NCBI RefSeq assembly: GCF_013385175.1
Contig: NZ_JABZEO010000015.1
Location: forward strand, 23,007-87,006
Origin: Allochromatium humboldtianum
Lineage (GTDB): Bacteria; Pseudomonadota; Gammaproteobacteria; Chromatiales; Chromatiaceae
Length of the DNA stretch: 64,000 nt
Direction of reading: 5' to 3'
Shown: positions 37,111 to 46,825 of the stretch, piece after piece
How positions within the stretch are numbered: the stretch's first letter is position 1
Layout: every line of letters begins with the position of its first letter
Made by a program: the position numbers and the translations under genes
The notes under the pieces: generated by a model
What the model was told of the DNA's origin: nothing
The model's database searches: none
What the model saw: the letters and a program-made list of their open reading frames with translations, nothing else

Positions 37111-37663
37111 TGGTTGGGGTGGGATCTACCCGGCACATTGTCTTCCTGAGCATTTGCGCGCAATCTCCGGGGACGTGACACGCATCCGGAAAGGCCACAT
37201 AGTGCCCGCCCGAACGGCTGAACTCGGCATAGAGCGTGAACGCGCGCCCGACATCGACGATGACGATGAACGGCGGACGCCCCTCATCGGGCGGCAAACA
37301 GCGGATGTAGTTCTCCGACTGCTGACGCGCCTTGACGATGGCCGTATCCCAGCCGCCGCTGCCGGTCCGCTTGCCGGTGTCCTTGCCTTCGAGGATGAAG
37401 CAACCGCGCCGATAACAGTCGACCGCGCGCGTGGTCTGACCGCCATCGGCGAAACGCTCGATCAGCTTGCGCTCGAACACATAGGCGTTGTCGCTATGCT
37501 CGGACCCGGCGGGATCAGGCGGCGGCAGATCGAGCAGCGCGCAGAGTTCCAGGATGAACATCTGGAGATTGGCCCGCTCGTTGCCGCCGTGGCTGGCGCC
37601 GCTGCTCCAGCGGGCGATGAAGGTTTCGACGGCCGGCTCGATGTCTGGGGCAAGGATTGGCAC
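37061..37663 (-). pseudogene. N-terminal remnant of an MmeI-like DNA methyltransferase
   Basis: The frame starts normally (AVETFIARWSSG, GNERANLQMFILELCALLDLPPPDPAG, NAYVFERKLIERFADG, IDCYRRG-like DCYRRGCFILEGKD, WDTAIVKARQQSENY, PPFIVIVDVGRAF). This is the N-terminal domain of large (about 900+ residue) MmeI-type restriction-methyltransferase proteins. Similarity ends after about 170 residues (DACHVPGDCAQML) and the frame runs out into the 3' end of fic at 37061. The methyltransferase and target-recognition parts are missing. Truncation by the rearrangement that brought fic is the simplest reading. No function is expected, though a truncated peptide could be made. Confidence 0.75.
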
Positions 37664-37737
37664 GAAAAGCGTCCCGATTTTTCAAAAAACCTGTCTACAA
37701 TCTGCGGCAACTTGACGCCTTTCGAGCCCGATGCCGT

Positions 37738-38445
37738 ATGCCCACGACCAATGAACCCATCGACTGGACCCGGATCGACACAGTCTTCCTCGACATGGAC
37801 GGCACCCTGCTCGATCTGCATTTCGACAATCACTTCTGGCTCGAACACGTCCCGCGCCGCTATGGCGAGGCGCGCGGCCTGTCGTTCGAGGCCGCCCGCG
37901 CCGAGCTGCACGCCCGCTATCGCGACATCGCGGGCACGCTCGACTGGTACTGCGTCGATCACTGGAGCCGCGAACTGGGTCTGGACATCGTGCTGCTCAA
38001 GCGCGAGGTCGAACACCTGATCGCCGTCCATCCGCATGTGATGGACTTCCTGGAAGCCCTGGCCGCGCTCGGCAAGCGGCGCGTCCTCGTCACCAATGCC
38101 CATCAGAAGACACTCGCGCTCAAGCTCGAACGCACGCCGCTCGCCGGTCATCTGGAGCGCGTGATCTCGGCGCACGATCTCGGGGTCGCCAAGGAGTCGC
38201 CCGAGTTCTGGCCCGCATTCCAGGCGATCGAGCCATTCGACACCGAGCGCACGCTCTTCGTCGACGACAACCTGGATGTCCTGCGCGCGGCGCGTGCGCA
38301 CGGCTTGCGCCAACTGCTGGCCGTACTCGCGCCCGATTCCAAACAGCCGCCGCGCCAAACCGACGAGTTTCCCGCGATCAGCGACTTCTCGGCGCTGTTG
38401 CCCGGACTCGCGGCCTCGGTTCAGTCCACGGTCTCGGGCGCCTGA
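37738..38445 (+). CDS. yrfG: GMP/IMP nucleotidase-like HAD hydrolase (YrfG)
   Basis: A protein of about 235 residues of the HAD family closely resembling E. coli YrfG, a purine nucleotide 5'-nucleotidase. Motif I is [12 protein letters not shown], the cap includes [19 protein letters not shown], motif II is [15 protein letters not shown], motif III includes [13 protein letters not shown] and motif IV is [11 protein letters not shown]. Start 37738 (PTTNEP); another ATG 7 bp upstream is out of frame. The last 25 bp overlap the rhlB 3' end on the opposite strand. Cytoplasmic, stand-alone. Confidence 0.88.
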   Translation: MPTTNEPIDWTRIDTVFLDMDGTLLDLHFDNHFWLEHVPRRYGEARGLSFEAARAELHARYRDIAGTLDWYCVDHWSRELGLDIVLLKREVEHLIAVHPHVMDFLEALAALGKRRVLVTNAHQKTLALKLERTPLAGHLERVISAHDLGVAKESPEFWPAFQAIEPFDTERTLFVDDNLDVLRAARAHGLRQLLAVLAPDSKQPPRQTDEFPAISDFSALLPGLAASVQSTVSGA

Positions 38446-40514
38446 TCCGAAACCGTCTCGGTTTCGGTCTGGACGGAACGCCCCTCCCCTGTCGGCTTGC
38501 GCCGACGCCGGCGCCGCTTGCCGGATTTGGCTTCGGCGGATTCCGCATCGGTCTTGGCGGGCGGCGCCTCGCTGGCAAGCTCCGCGTTCGCACCCGCCGG
38601 ACGCGGCGCCTCAGCAGGCCGGACCTTGGCCGATGACTTCTCGACCGGCTCGCGCGGCTTGACCGGCGGACTGGTCAGAGCCGCCGGTTCGAGCTGACCG
38701 CGCGCACGCTTGATCCGGCGGATGATCGGCATGTCCGGGATCTCCAGCTCCGGCCCGGTGCGCTCCGGCCACTCGTCGACGAGCTGGTCGAGGAAGCTCT
38801 CGTCGAGCGTTCTGAGACGGGTCGGCGTGTTCGAGACCGGACGATCCTGACGCGGCGCAGGTGCGCTGGACGGTGCGTCGGTCGAGGCCGGCGCGACCGG
38901 CTCGGACCGGGCGGCTGGAGCAACAGCGGGCGTCTCAGGACTCACCGCCACGGTCTCGATGACGGCGTTCGACTCGAACGGCTCGCGGCTGACCGCCGTC
39001 TCGTCCGCGCCGGTCGATACCTCGGATCGACGTTCCGGACGCTCGCGCCCCGGACGCCGATCACGCCCGCTCGCCCCGTCGCGCTCCGACGAGCGACCAT
39101 GCACACCACGCCCCTCGCCGCGCTCGCGTCCGCCACGCCCGCCGCGTCCATCGCGCCGTTCCTCGCGGTCGGCGCGATCCGGCCGGATGCGGCTGCGCGG
39201 ATCGACCTCGGCCAGCCGCGCCGGATCGACGGGTTCGACCGGCACCTTGGCCCCGATGTACTGCTCGATGTCGAGCAGACAAAAGGCATAGGTCTCGCAG
39301 ACGAAGCTGACCGCGTCCCCCGCCGCCCCGGCGCGTGCGGTGCGTCCGATGCGGTGCACATAGTCCTCGGGGTCTTCGGGCAGGTCGTAGTTGACCACAT
39401 GGGTCACGTCCGGGATGTGCAGACCGCGCGCGGCGACATCCGTGCCGACCAGCACCGGCAGGGTGCCATTGGTGAAGTCACGCAACAGCTTCAGCCGCTT
39501 GGGCTGGGGCACGTCGCCCGAGAGCACGGCGGTGTCGATGCCGTTGCCCTGGAGATAGCCCCAGACGCGGTCGGCCTCGCGCTTGGTGTTGACGAAGACG
39601 ATGATGCGCCCGTCCGGCCAGCCGCGAATCAGCCCCAGCAGCAGCGGGATCTTTTCTTCGTTGGCGGTCATGTAGCAGACCTGACGCACCCGGTCGGCCG
39701 TGACCTGCTCGGTCTCGATCTTGACCAAGCGCGGATGGTTCATGTGCTCATAGGCCAGCTCCGTGACCCGATAGGAGAGCGTCGCCGAGAACAGCATCCC
39801 GAGGCGCTGCTCCACCGGCGGCATCTGACGGAACAGATAGCGGATGTCCTTGATGAAACCGAGATCGAACATGCGATCGGCCTCGTCGAGCACCACCACC
39901 TCGATGCGCTTGAGGTCGAAGACATGCTGCTTGTAGTAGTCGATCAGGCGTCCCGGCGTGCCGATCAGGATGTCGACCCCGCGCGCCAGTTCGTCGCGCT
40001 GCTGCTGATAGCCGGTGCCGCCGTAGACCACGGTCGAGCGCAGGCCCGTGTGCTTGGCCAGCGACAGGGTGTCCTTGTGGATCTGCACCGCCAGCTCACG
40101 CGTCGGCGCCAGCACCAGCGCCCGTGGACCACGGCGACGTCTGGCGGGAGCGGTCGGCGCGGGCAACGGCTCAGGCGCAGACTCGGCTTCGAGCGCGGCT
40201 GCAGGTTCGAGCGATCCGGTCTCCGGCGCGTCGTCCGCCGAGACGGGCGTCGTCTCAGAGACCGCCGCCGATTCGGGCACGGTCTCAGGCGGCTCATGCA
40301 ACAGACGCTGCATCAGCGCCACCAGGAAGGCCGCCGTCTTGCCGGTGCCGGTCTGGGCCTGTCCGGCGATGTCCTGGCCCTGGAGGGCGATCGGCAGGGT
40401 TTCGGCCTGGATGGGCGTGCAATGGGTGAAGCCGGCCTCGGCGAGACCGGCGAGGATCCGGGGATCGAGCGCGAGACTGTCGAAGCGGGTCGAGGTCAGA
40501 TGTGTGTCGGTCAT
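38421..40514 (-). CDS. rhlB: ATP-dependent RNA helicase RhlB
   Basis: A 697-residue DEAD-box helicase. Q-motif [10 protein letters not shown], motif I AQTGTGKT, Ia [11 protein letters not shown]-containing YGGTGYQQQ, motif [21 protein letters not shown], then [23 protein letters not shown] and [10 protein letters not shown]. Two oddities: an acidic, Pro/Glu/Ser/Ala-rich insert of about 48 residues between motifs I and Ia (about residues 75-123), and a long disordered Arg/Glu-rich C-terminal tail (about residues 450-697) that may bind RNA or RNase E. It is divergent from trxA-rho, the arrangement known for rhlB in gammaproteobacteria, supporting the name. Confidence 0.9.
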   Translation of the reverse strand: MTDTHLTSTRFDSLALDPRILAGLAEAGFTHCTPIQAETLPIALQGQDIAGQAQTGTGKTAAFLVALMQRLLHEPPETVPESAAVSETTPVSADDAPETGSLEPAAALEAESAPEPLPAPTAPARRRRGPRALVLAPTRELAVQIHKDTLSLAKHTGLRSTVVYGGTGYQQQRDELARGVDILIGTPGRLIDYYKQHVFDLKRIEVVVLDEADRMFDLGFIKDIRYLFRQMPPVEQRLGMLFSATLSYRVTELAYEHMNHPRLVKIETEQVTADRVRQVCYMTANEEKIPLLLGLIRGWPDGRIIVFVNTKREADRVWGYLQGNGIDTAVLSGDVPQPKRLKLLRDFTNGTLPVLVGTDVAARGLHIPDVTHVVNYDLPEDPEDYVHRIGRTARAGAAGDAVSFVCETYAFCLLDIEQYIGAKVPVEPVDPARLAEVDPRSRIRPDRADREERRDGRGGRGGRERGEGRGVHGRSSERDGASGRDRRPGRERPERRSEVSTGADETAVSREPFESNAVIETVAVSPETPAVAPAARSEPVAPASTDAPSSAPAPRQDRPVSNTPTRLRTLDESFLDQLVDEWPERTGPELEIPDMPIIRRIKRARGQLEPAALTSPPVKPREPVEKSSAKVRPAEAPRPAGANAELASEAPPAKTDAESAEAKSGKRRRRRRKPTGEGRSVQTETETVSDQAPETVD

Positions 40515-40752
40515 GAAGCTATCGGTGAACGTCCGGGTTGGCCTGCTGAGCGGTTTCGAAGCCTCGCGGACGGCAAGGCTTGCAAATTACCTTCGCTTTG
40601 GATCAAATAGCATCTTACTCAAGGGCCGATACCAACGCCAATTCACAGGCCCGCTCCTCGTTCCGAATCCACGCGCGACGCCGCTCCGGCGAGCCTTCAC
40701 GCCCTTCGCCAATCCATCCACGTCAATATAAATACAATGGGAGACGACTTCA

Positions 40753-41079
40753 GTGAGCGATAGCATCGTCCATGTGACCGATGACTCTTTCGAAGAAGAG
40801 GTTCTGAAATCCCCCGATCCGGTGTTGGTCGACTACTGGGCCGACTGGTGCGGACCCTGCAAGATGATCGCTCCCGTGCTCGACGAGATCGCCGACGAAT
40901 ACGCCGGGCGCGTCAAGATCGCCAAGCTCAACATCGACGAGAACCCCAACACCCCGCCCCGCTATGGCATTCGCGGCATCCCGACCCTGATGCTCTTCCG
41001 CGGCGGCGAAGTCGAGGCCACCAAGGTCGGCGCCGTCTCCAAGTCCCAGTTGACGGCCTTCATCGACAGCAATCTCTGA
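40753..41079 (+). CDS. trxA: Thioredoxin 1
   Basis: A 108-residue thioredoxin with active site [10 protein letters not shown] (about residue 32) and cis-Pro in RGIPTLMLF. It is the general cytoplasmic disulfide reductant. It starts with GTG at 40753, with GGGAGA 7 bases upstream; no in-frame ATG fits. A possible -10 (TACAAT, 40733-40738) lies upstream. rho follows after about 190 bp and rhlB is divergent, the usual gammaproteobacterial order. Confidence 0.97.
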   Translation: MSDSIVHVTDDSFEEEVLKSPDPVLVDYWADWCGPCKMIAPVLDEIADEYAGRVKIAKLNIDENPNTPPRYGIRGIPTLMLFRGGEVEATKVGAVSKSQLTAFIDSNL

Positions 41080-41268
41080 GCCGCGCGCTCGAGACCCCAG
41101 GCGCGGTCCGCCGCGCCGTCGAGGACACTCACCCACGACCGAATCCACGCGGGGCGTCCATCCGGACGCCCTCATCTCCACCCGGCCCGCCGCACGCCTC
41201 ATCGCCATCGCCTCCACGGCGAGACGCGGCCGCCAACCCAGACATCCGTCCTGACGAACACAACCGTG

Positions 41269-42525
<1,257 letters not shown>

Positions 42526-42547
42526 TCCGTCCCCTGATTAGGGTGGT

Positions 42548-44017
42548 TTAGAAGCCCAGCCCCTCGCCGAGAACGCCGGCGGGCGCGGACAGAACCCGGT
42601 TGCGCCCGGCCTCCTTGGCCATGTAGAGCCAGCGGTCGGCGATGTCGACGAAGGCGTCGAGATGCTCGCCCTGATACTGAGCCACGCCGCCGCTGATGGT
42701 GACTTCGACGCCCGCCGCCGCGAACTCGATCTGTGCCACCGAAGTACGGATGCGCTCGGCGACCTCGCCGGCTTCGGCCAGATCGGCATGCGGCAGGATG
42801 ACCAGGAACTCCTCGCCGCCATGCCGCCCGGCCACGTCGACCTCGCGGGTGCAGGTCTTGAGCACGCGACCGACCTCCACCAGCACCTCATCGCCCACGC
42901 CATGCCCGAAGGTGTCGTTGATGCGCTTGAAGAAATCCAGATCGAACAGAATGAGCGAGAGCGCATGGCGGTAGCGATTGGCCAGATCCATCTCATGAGC
43001 CAAACGCTGGTAGAGATAGCGCCGGTTGTAGAGTCCGGTCAGGGCATCGGTGAAGGAGGCCGCGCGCAGTTCCTCCTGGACCGCCTTCAGCTCCGAGACG
43101 TCCGCCAGACCGATGAGCCGACTGGCCATGCCCGAGAAGGTCATGGGCACCGCTGACACCAAGGCCCAGCGCGCCTTCTCACCGGCCGCTTTCAGTTGGG
43201 TTTCACGCCATTCCCCCGCCCGATCCGGCAGCCCTGCCCCGAGCAGTGCGCGCCAAGTCTCGCCATCGAGCATACCGCTCGCCTCCTCACGCAAATCCAG
43301 ATAGACCCTGGCCGCCTGATTGGCCCGGCGCGCGCCCGGCTCGTCATCGGCCTGGAGCAGCATCGGGAAGGGCGCGGCCTCGAAGACGGCGCGCAGATTG
43401 TTCTCGCTCTCGCGCAGACGACGCAGGAAACGTCGGGTCTGGAACCAGGCATAAGCGATCGACAACAGGATGAAGCCTGCCACCCACACCAGGGTCGTTC
43501 CGAGGTCTCCGGTCAGATTGCGCAGGAATCTGGGACTCGAATAACAGGTCGCCACCCCGATCAGCAGACGATCGCGCGGATGGTAGAGCGGGATGCGCGC
43601 GATGAAGCAACCGTCGCAGACGGCGCCGCCGAGGTCCAGATCCAGACTGCCGGGCGGAACCCGCAGCAGATCATAGTCGAACAGCAGACTGACCCGATGG
43701 ATGAAGGGTTCGCCCGTCTTTTCATCCTTGAACAGCAGGATGGAACCCAGGGCCGCGATCAGTTCGCGTCGAATCTGCTCGGGCGGTTGGGCGCCGTCGA
43801 TCAGCCGCTCGACCCCCTGGATCTGGGACTGGGCCAGCACGGTCGCGCGGCTCTCGGCCTCAGCGCGCAGTGTCGGCTCCAGCACCAGGAACCAGTGGAG
43901 CGCGACCAGGAGCGTCAGTATCAGCCCGAGCAGACCGAAGATCAGGGCCAGATAGCCCTCCAGCCGGGGCGACAGCCGGCGCATCAGGGCCATGAATCTC
44001 GAATCATCCGCCTTCAT
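42548..44017 (-). CDS. Membrane diguanylate cyclase (YfiN-like) with periplasmic sensor domain
   Basis: A 489-residue protein. Two transmembrane segments (about residues 20-45 and 185-205) flank a periplasmic domain of about 140 residues containing two Cys (VCDGCFIARIP and GVATCYS). A PAS-like region (AVFEAAPFPMLLQ) follows, then a GGDEF domain with DALTGLYNRRYLYQ, DLDFFKRINDTFGH and the active-site RHGGEEF. c-di-GMP synthesis is expected. The start overlaps the preceding YfiR-like gene by 14 bp. The context (YfiR-like periplasmic protein and outer-membrane receptor) suggests control of the cyclase by a periplasmic repressor, as in the Yfi system. Confidence 0.88.
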   Translation of the reverse strand: MKADDSRFMALMRRLSPRLEGYLALIFGLLGLILTLLVALHWFLVLEPTLRAEAESRATVLAQSQIQGVERLIDGAQPPEQIRRELIAALGSILLFKDEKTGEPFIHRVSLLFDYDLLRVPPGSLDLDLGGAVCDGCFIARIPLYHPRDRLLIGVATCYSSPRFLRNLTGDLGTTLVWVAGFILLSIAYAWFQTRRFLRRLRESENNLRAVFEAAPFPMLLQADDEPGARRANQAARVYLDLREEASGMLDGETWRALLGAGLPDRAGEWRETQLKAAGEKARWALVSAVPMTFSGMASRLIGLADVSELKAVQEELRAASFTDALTGLYNRRYLYQRLAHEMDLANRYRHALSLILFDLDFFKRINDTFGHGVGDEVLVEVGRVLKTCTREVDVAGRHGGEEFLVILPHADLAEAGEVAERIRTSVAQIEFAAAGVEVTISGGVAQYQGEHLDAFVDIADRWLYMAKEAGRNRVLSAPAGVLGEGLGF

Positions 44018-44591
44018 GGATGCGCGCCACATCGAGAAAGAAGGACTTGAAACGCAGTCCGGCCCGCTGCGCACGCGCCGGGTCGATGAAGGGCAGGACG
44101 CGATCGGCCACGTGGATCCCGGCGACGGCCCCGCCCTCGACGGCGCCGGCGAACGGTGAGAAGACCAGCGTGCGATGACGCTCGGACCAGTTCCGGAATC
44201 GACGAGGATCCAGTTCGACGCCGGCGACGAAGATACCCGCCGGACGCCCCCCGGAATAGGCATCGAGTTCGGTGGCCGAGAGGATCCGAACCTCCAGCGG
44301 ATAGTCGCGAATCCTGGAGACGGACTCGAAGCTCGCGGCCGCCTGACGTGCCACGGTGCTGTTTTCCGCATACACCACCAGCACCCGCAGCGATCCGGCG
44401 GGCGTCAGCAGGCTGTCGAGCGATTCGAGTGCGCCGAGACAGGCCGGAAACAGCTTGAGTCCCACGCGCACGCGCTGATCGTCCTCACGCCAGAGCGTCT
44501 GGCTCTCGCTGGCCGCGCTGTGCAGGATGAACCAGGGGACGAGCGCCAGCAGCAACCCCAGGAACGCCGATCGGATGCCCATGGATGACAT
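44004..44591 (-). CDS. YfiR-like (DUF4154) periplasmic protein
   Basis: A 195-residue protein with a signal peptide (hydrophobic SAFLGLLLALVPWFILHS). It has the DUF4154/YfiR layout: VRVGLKLFPACLG, LRVLVVYAENSTVA, a middle GIFVAGVELDP, and a C-terminal VAGIHVADRVLPFIDPARAQRAGLRFKSFFL-type ending (split here into its blocks). In Pseudomonas YfiR binds the periplasmic domain of the YfiN cyclase and keeps it inactive; the same role is inferred because the cyclase gene follows with a 14-bp overlap. Sequence identity to YfiR looks low, so the family call is moderate. Confidence 0.68.
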   Translation of the reverse strand: MSSMGIRSAFLGLLLALVPWFILHSAASESQTLWREDDQRVRVGLKLFPACLGALESLDSLLTPAGSLRVLVVYAENSTVARQAAASFESVSRIRDYPLEVRILSATELDAYSGGRPAGIFVAGVELDPRRFRNWSERHRTLVFSPFAGAVEGGAVAGIHVADRVLPFIDPARAQRAGLRFKSFFLDVARIHEGG

Positions 44592-44606
44592 GGATGGTGC
44601 GCCGGG

Positions 44607-46640
44607 TCAGAAGGCGTAGCTCAGCGACACCCACCAGCGGCGTCCCGGTCGTGGATAACCGTCCGGGTAGATGAGCTCCACGCCGCCGAAACTGGTGAGG
44701 ATGTCGGGATAATAGATGTCCGAGTCGGCCAGATTCTTCACACCCGCGTGCATCGACAGCCCCTTGACCGGCGCCCGATAGTTGAGCGTGAGGTCGAGCT
44801 GCCAGTAGTCGCCCAGATCTCCGCGCGACTCATAATCGACGCGACTGCGTTTGCCGACATAGTTCAACTGGAAGGCGGCCATCCAGCGCTCGTAGGGCTG
44901 CCACAGCAGCGCCAGATTGCCCAGCCAGCGCGCCCCGCCCGGCAGGACCGTGTCGCTGTCGGGCCGCACGGCGTCGACATAGGACAGATTGGCGTCGATC
45001 TTGACCCTGGAGCCGAAACGATGGATGTATTCCAGCTCCACGCCGCGTAGCCGCACGTCCTCGGTATTGACATAGCCCTCGTCCCCAGTCTCGGAGAACA
45101 GGATCGGGTCGGTCAGATCCGAGTGAAAGAGGGTCGCGCGCGCCTCCCAGCGCGGTCGGGTCAGGATGTAGCCGAGTTCGAGGGTGTCGATCTCGCTCGC
45201 CTCCAGCGTCGTTTGGGCGGCGTATTCCAGCTCGTAGAAGGTCGGCGGTCGGAAGGCGCGCGCATACTGCGCCTTGAGGACGTTGGCGTCGTCGATGCGC
45301 CACACGGCCGCCGCGCGCGGACTGAGCATCGAGCCGGCGTCGCTGTAGTCGTCATAGCGCAGGGTGCCGGTGAGGGTGAGCCGATCGGTCGCACGGTACT
45401 CGTCCTGCACGATCAGGCCGACGATGGTCCGGTCGTGGTCGGTGTCCATCCAGTTCGAGGAGATCTCGAAGGGAAGATTGGTCCACTCCCACTTGGCCTG
45501 ATCGATGGTGATGCGGCTGAGTTCCAGACCGAACAGGGCCGTATGGTCCGCGTTGGGACGCCAGAACAGATCCGCCGAACCGCGATGGCGGGTCTCCTGA
45601 TAGTCCTGGCTCATGAAGATCGGCTCGTCGGCCAGATAGCTGGCCGGAAAGACATAGAGCCGGCTGCGATCGCGCTCCTGACGCAGGAATTCCAGCCGTA
45701 GCTTGGCACTGAGCGTGTCGGACAGACGCGGGTCGAAGCCGGCCTGGGCCGAGACCGTGTGATGACGCGAGGCCAGATTGTGATCGGCGGGCGGCAGGAA
45801 GTGATTGATGCCGAAGTAGTCGCCATAGCTGTTCTCGATCAGCTTGAGATCAAGGAAGAGCGCACGCCACTGGAGATTGGTGAAGGCTCCCTTGTAGCGC
45901 TGCGCCTCATTGGAATGACCGGGGGCGTTGGAGAGATGGGACTCGCCGAGCGTGGCCAGCGCATCTTCGCGCACGAACACGCCGGAATCCGCATCCTCGA
46001 TGCCGGCGAGATTCATCGACAGCGTCAGATCGCGCTCGGCATCGGTCCAGTACCAGAGACCACCCAGCCCCGAACCGCCCTGCTCGTCGGCCTGGAGCCT
46101 GAGTTGGCGCGCGCGCTTGCGGGTGATGATGTCGATGACGCCGGCATAGGCGTATTCGCCGTGCACCGAGGAGCCGGGGCCGCGGATGACCTCGATGCGC
46201 TCGACCTGTTCGATCGGGATGTTGAGCACGCTGTTGGCGGTCGCCAGCAGCGAGGAGTTCATGGAGACGCCGTCGAGCAGGATCTTGATGTTGCCCGAGG
46301 CATAGCCGTGGCCCACACCGCGGCTGAGTACCTGACGCTCGCCGGTCATCTCCAGCCCCAGGCTCAGGCCGGGCACCAGGGCCAGCGACTCCCAGACCGT
46401 GCGCGCGCCGCGCATCAGCAGATCCTCGCCGTCGAGGATGGTGGCCATGCCGGGGACGAAGTCGGCGTTCATCCCGCTCTTGGTGGCCAGTGCGGTCTCG
46501 CCCGCCAGCAGGGCCAGGAGATCCTCGCGCTCGCGCGTCGTGGAATCGGCGGCGATCGCGACCAGACTGGTCAGCGACAGTGAGAGGCTTGCGAGCAGGA
46601 ATCGAACCGGAGTGAGGCAGTGTCTCGAAGGGCGCGTCAT
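44607..46640 (-). CDS. TonB-dependent outer-membrane receptor
   Basis: A 677-residue protein with a signal peptide (LLASLSLSLTSLVAIAAD). The plug domain shows GMNADFVPGMATILDGEDLL, LSRGVGHGYASGNIKILLDG, IPIEQVERIEVIRGPGSSV and GVIDIITRK. A long beta-barrel follows with alternating aromatic residues and ends in RPGRRWWVSLSYAF with terminal Phe, the insertion signal. It is cotranscribed ahead of the YfiR-like and diguanylate cyclase genes (15 bp gap). The ligand is unknown: no siderophore, cobalamin or metal genes are nearby, and no riboswitch-like leader is seen. A link between uptake and c-di-GMP signalling is inferred. Confidence 0.88.
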   Translation of the reverse strand: MTRPSRHCLTPVRFLLASLSLSLTSLVAIAADSTTREREDLLALLAGETALATKSGMNADFVPGMATILDGEDLLMRGARTVWESLALVPGLSLGLEMTGERQVLSRGVGHGYASGNIKILLDGVSMNSSLLATANSVLNIPIEQVERIEVIRGPGSSVHGEYAYAGVIDIITRKRARQLRLQADEQGGSGLGGLWYWTDAERDLTLSMNLAGIEDADSGVFVREDALATLGESHLSNAPGHSNEAQRYKGAFTNLQWRALFLDLKLIENSYGDYFGINHFLPPADHNLASRHHTVSAQAGFDPRLSDTLSAKLRLEFLRQERDRSRLYVFPASYLADEPIFMSQDYQETRHRGSADLFWRPNADHTALFGLELSRITIDQAKWEWTNLPFEISSNWMDTDHDRTIVGLIVQDEYRATDRLTLTGTLRYDDYSDAGSMLSPRAAAVWRIDDANVLKAQYARAFRPPTFYELEYAAQTTLEASEIDTLELGYILTRPRWEARATLFHSDLTDPILFSETGDEGYVNTEDVRLRGVELEYIHRFGSRVKIDANLSYVDAVRPDSDTVLPGGARWLGNLALLWQPYERWMAAFQLNYVGKRSRVDYESRGDLGDYWQLDLTLNYRAPVKGLSMHAGVKNLADSDIYYPDILTSFGGVELIYPDGYPRPGRRWWVSLSYAF

Positions 46641-46825
46641 ACAGGATCCTTGACAGTCGATGGCTCGATTCGTGTCTTAGTGTATACGTTTTCGGCCCGG
46701 TGCAAAGACCGTTCGTCGGGTCTTTCAGACTCCAGATTCCAGCAGGGTCGAGATTTGACAAAAGACTGTCAAGTCTAGAATTTTTATGCAGTGTATCGAG
46801 TCGCCGAGACGAAAGATGGACGCGG

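Noticed and set aside
41080..41268. Possible regulatory RNA between trxA and rho
   Set aside because: No clear stem-loop or T-run could be supported by eye.
46641..46825. Cobalamin or other riboswitch ahead of the TonB receptor gene
   Set aside because: The 185-bp leader lacks recognisable riboswitch core motifs; only a TTGACA/TGTCAA palindrome is seen.
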